A stretch of 64,000 nucleotides of DNA from positions 51,772 through 115,771 of the forward strand of contig NZ_JAIQZN010000011.1 in assembly GCF_023333585.1 (NCBI RefSeq). Reading direction: 5' to 3'. Under the pieces are notes generated by a model. It was given only the letters and a program-made list of their open reading frames with translations, did not search any database and was not told the DNA's origin. Positions 63,502-64,000 of the stretch are shown one piece after another. The stretch is from Argonema antarcticum A004/B2 (GTDB lineage: Bacteria > Cyanobacteriota > Cyanobacteriia > Cyanobacteriales > Aerosakkonemataceae). The position numbers and the translations under genes were made by a program. Positions within the stretch are counted from its first letter, which is position 1. Every line of letters starts with the position of its first letter.

Positions 63502-64000
63502 TTAGCCACGACGTTGATTCAGCATATTCATAGCCACAGACAGGCTAATTTTCATGCGCTTAAACGCAGCGGCAAGCGTACCGATTTCGTCGTTAGAATT
63601 CTGTTCAAATTCAGCATCCATATTGCCCGTGCTTACCTCATTGGCAACTTTAACCATCCGGTTGATGGGGCGAAGAACCGCTACTCTGAGTAGAATATTG
63701 GTAATCAAAATTGCCAACGCAAAAGCTGCAGCTACTATTGCCATGAATAGCAAAAAAGAGCGATGGGCGCTATTGATTACTTCAGTGGCTGGCACGTAAA
63801 TTACCTGAGCGCCAATAATTTCATTTAACTTCCAACCAAAGCCATTTTCGCTGCCGTAAGTCGCTATCTGACTTTTGGGCGCTGCCGCTGGAGTGCTGTG
63901 ACAGCGCAAGCAACTTTGCTCTGAGCTAATATAGCCGCTAAATGGAAACGGAACTATCGCCGTAGTTCAGCCTCAGAAGCTTGGTTTATTTTGACCAATT
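63502..64000 (-). pseudogene. Heme-type (DUF3365/Tll0287-like) HAMP sensor, frameshifted, 5' end outside window
   Basis: Reading inward from the window end on the minus strand gives NQASEAELRR, then a stop (TAG at 63955-63957). The homologous continuation VPFPFSGYISSEQSC, LRCHSTPAAAP lies in another frame, so one base appears lost near 63955-63960. CLRCH is a C-x2-C-H heme-binding motif. The periplasmic-type domain is followed by a transmembrane helix (FMAIVAAAFALAILITNILL) and a HAMP domain (RPINRMVKVANEVSTGNMDAEF, NDEIGTLAAAFKRM), after which the protein stops, with no kinase or cyclase output. It could be a real frameshift or a sequencing error. Confidence 0.72.

Overview
The window is a stretch of a cyanobacterial chromosome, most likely from a filamentous species. 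The evidence is psbO (photosystem II manganese-stabilising protein), an NADPH-thioredoxin reductase with a fused thioredoxin (NTRC), an AgrE/ArgZ-type arginine dihydrolase, a SigF-type sigma factor, very frequent GCGATCGC (HIP1) octamers, and heptameric short tandem repeats in the intergenic DNA. No tRNA, rRNA, CRISPR array, prophage or replication origin was recognised.

Layout. 1-2223: end of a TPR-CHAT protease-like protein. 2296-11432 (minus): the most interesting block, encoding a von Willebrand A (vWA) membrane protein, a large tubulin/FtsZ-like protein, a MotA/TolQ/ZorA-like channel with a long helical tail and an OmpA/MotB/ZorB-like partner. Rpn/PD-(D/E)XK nuclease genes and palindromic repeats are wedged in at two points. 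11667-18475 (minus): Uma2-hisS, a small hypothetical gene, a repeat-rich lipoprotein, sigF and psbO. 18949-20654: a MORN-repeat protein and a membrane-anchored TPR-like protein. 21065-33089: a surface or pilus modification neighbourhood with a methyltransferase-glycosyltransferase fusion, a SPINDLY/OGT-like GT41 enzyme, a type IV pilin, two tandem paralogous methyltransferases, NTRC, another methyltransferase and a GT2-TPR protein. 33118-37963: an ABC permease, a ROK glucokinase, an internally duplicated small protein and pyrG. 38305-40241: a pyridoxamine-phosphate-oxidase-like gene cut in two by a tnpB-only IS200/IS605-type element. 40384-46110: amidase, NUDIX hydrolase, PAS histidine kinase and a receiver-kinase hybrid. 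46539-54563 (minus): a giant 2674-residue modular exoprotein starting with DUF4347. 54680-57058: a NACHT NTPase. 57453-64000: agrE/argZ, a tnpB relic, a class III nucleotidyl cyclase, an MgtA-like P-type ATPase, and a frameshifted heme/HAMP sensor running off the end.

How it fits together. The 2.3-11.4 kb block looks like one machine: a GTPase-type filament protein, an ion-driven inner-membrane motor or channel, its peptidoglycan anchor, and a vWA adaptor with an FHA-like tail. It recalls both Zorya ZorAB and a tubulin-like/vWA/OmpA membrane-remodelling system that I recall being predicted by comparative genomics. The function here is inferred, not shown. The intergenic DNA is unusually rich in small repeats: GAAACCCGGTTTC palindromes, at least three MITE-like families, and heptamer arrays sitting next to stop codons.
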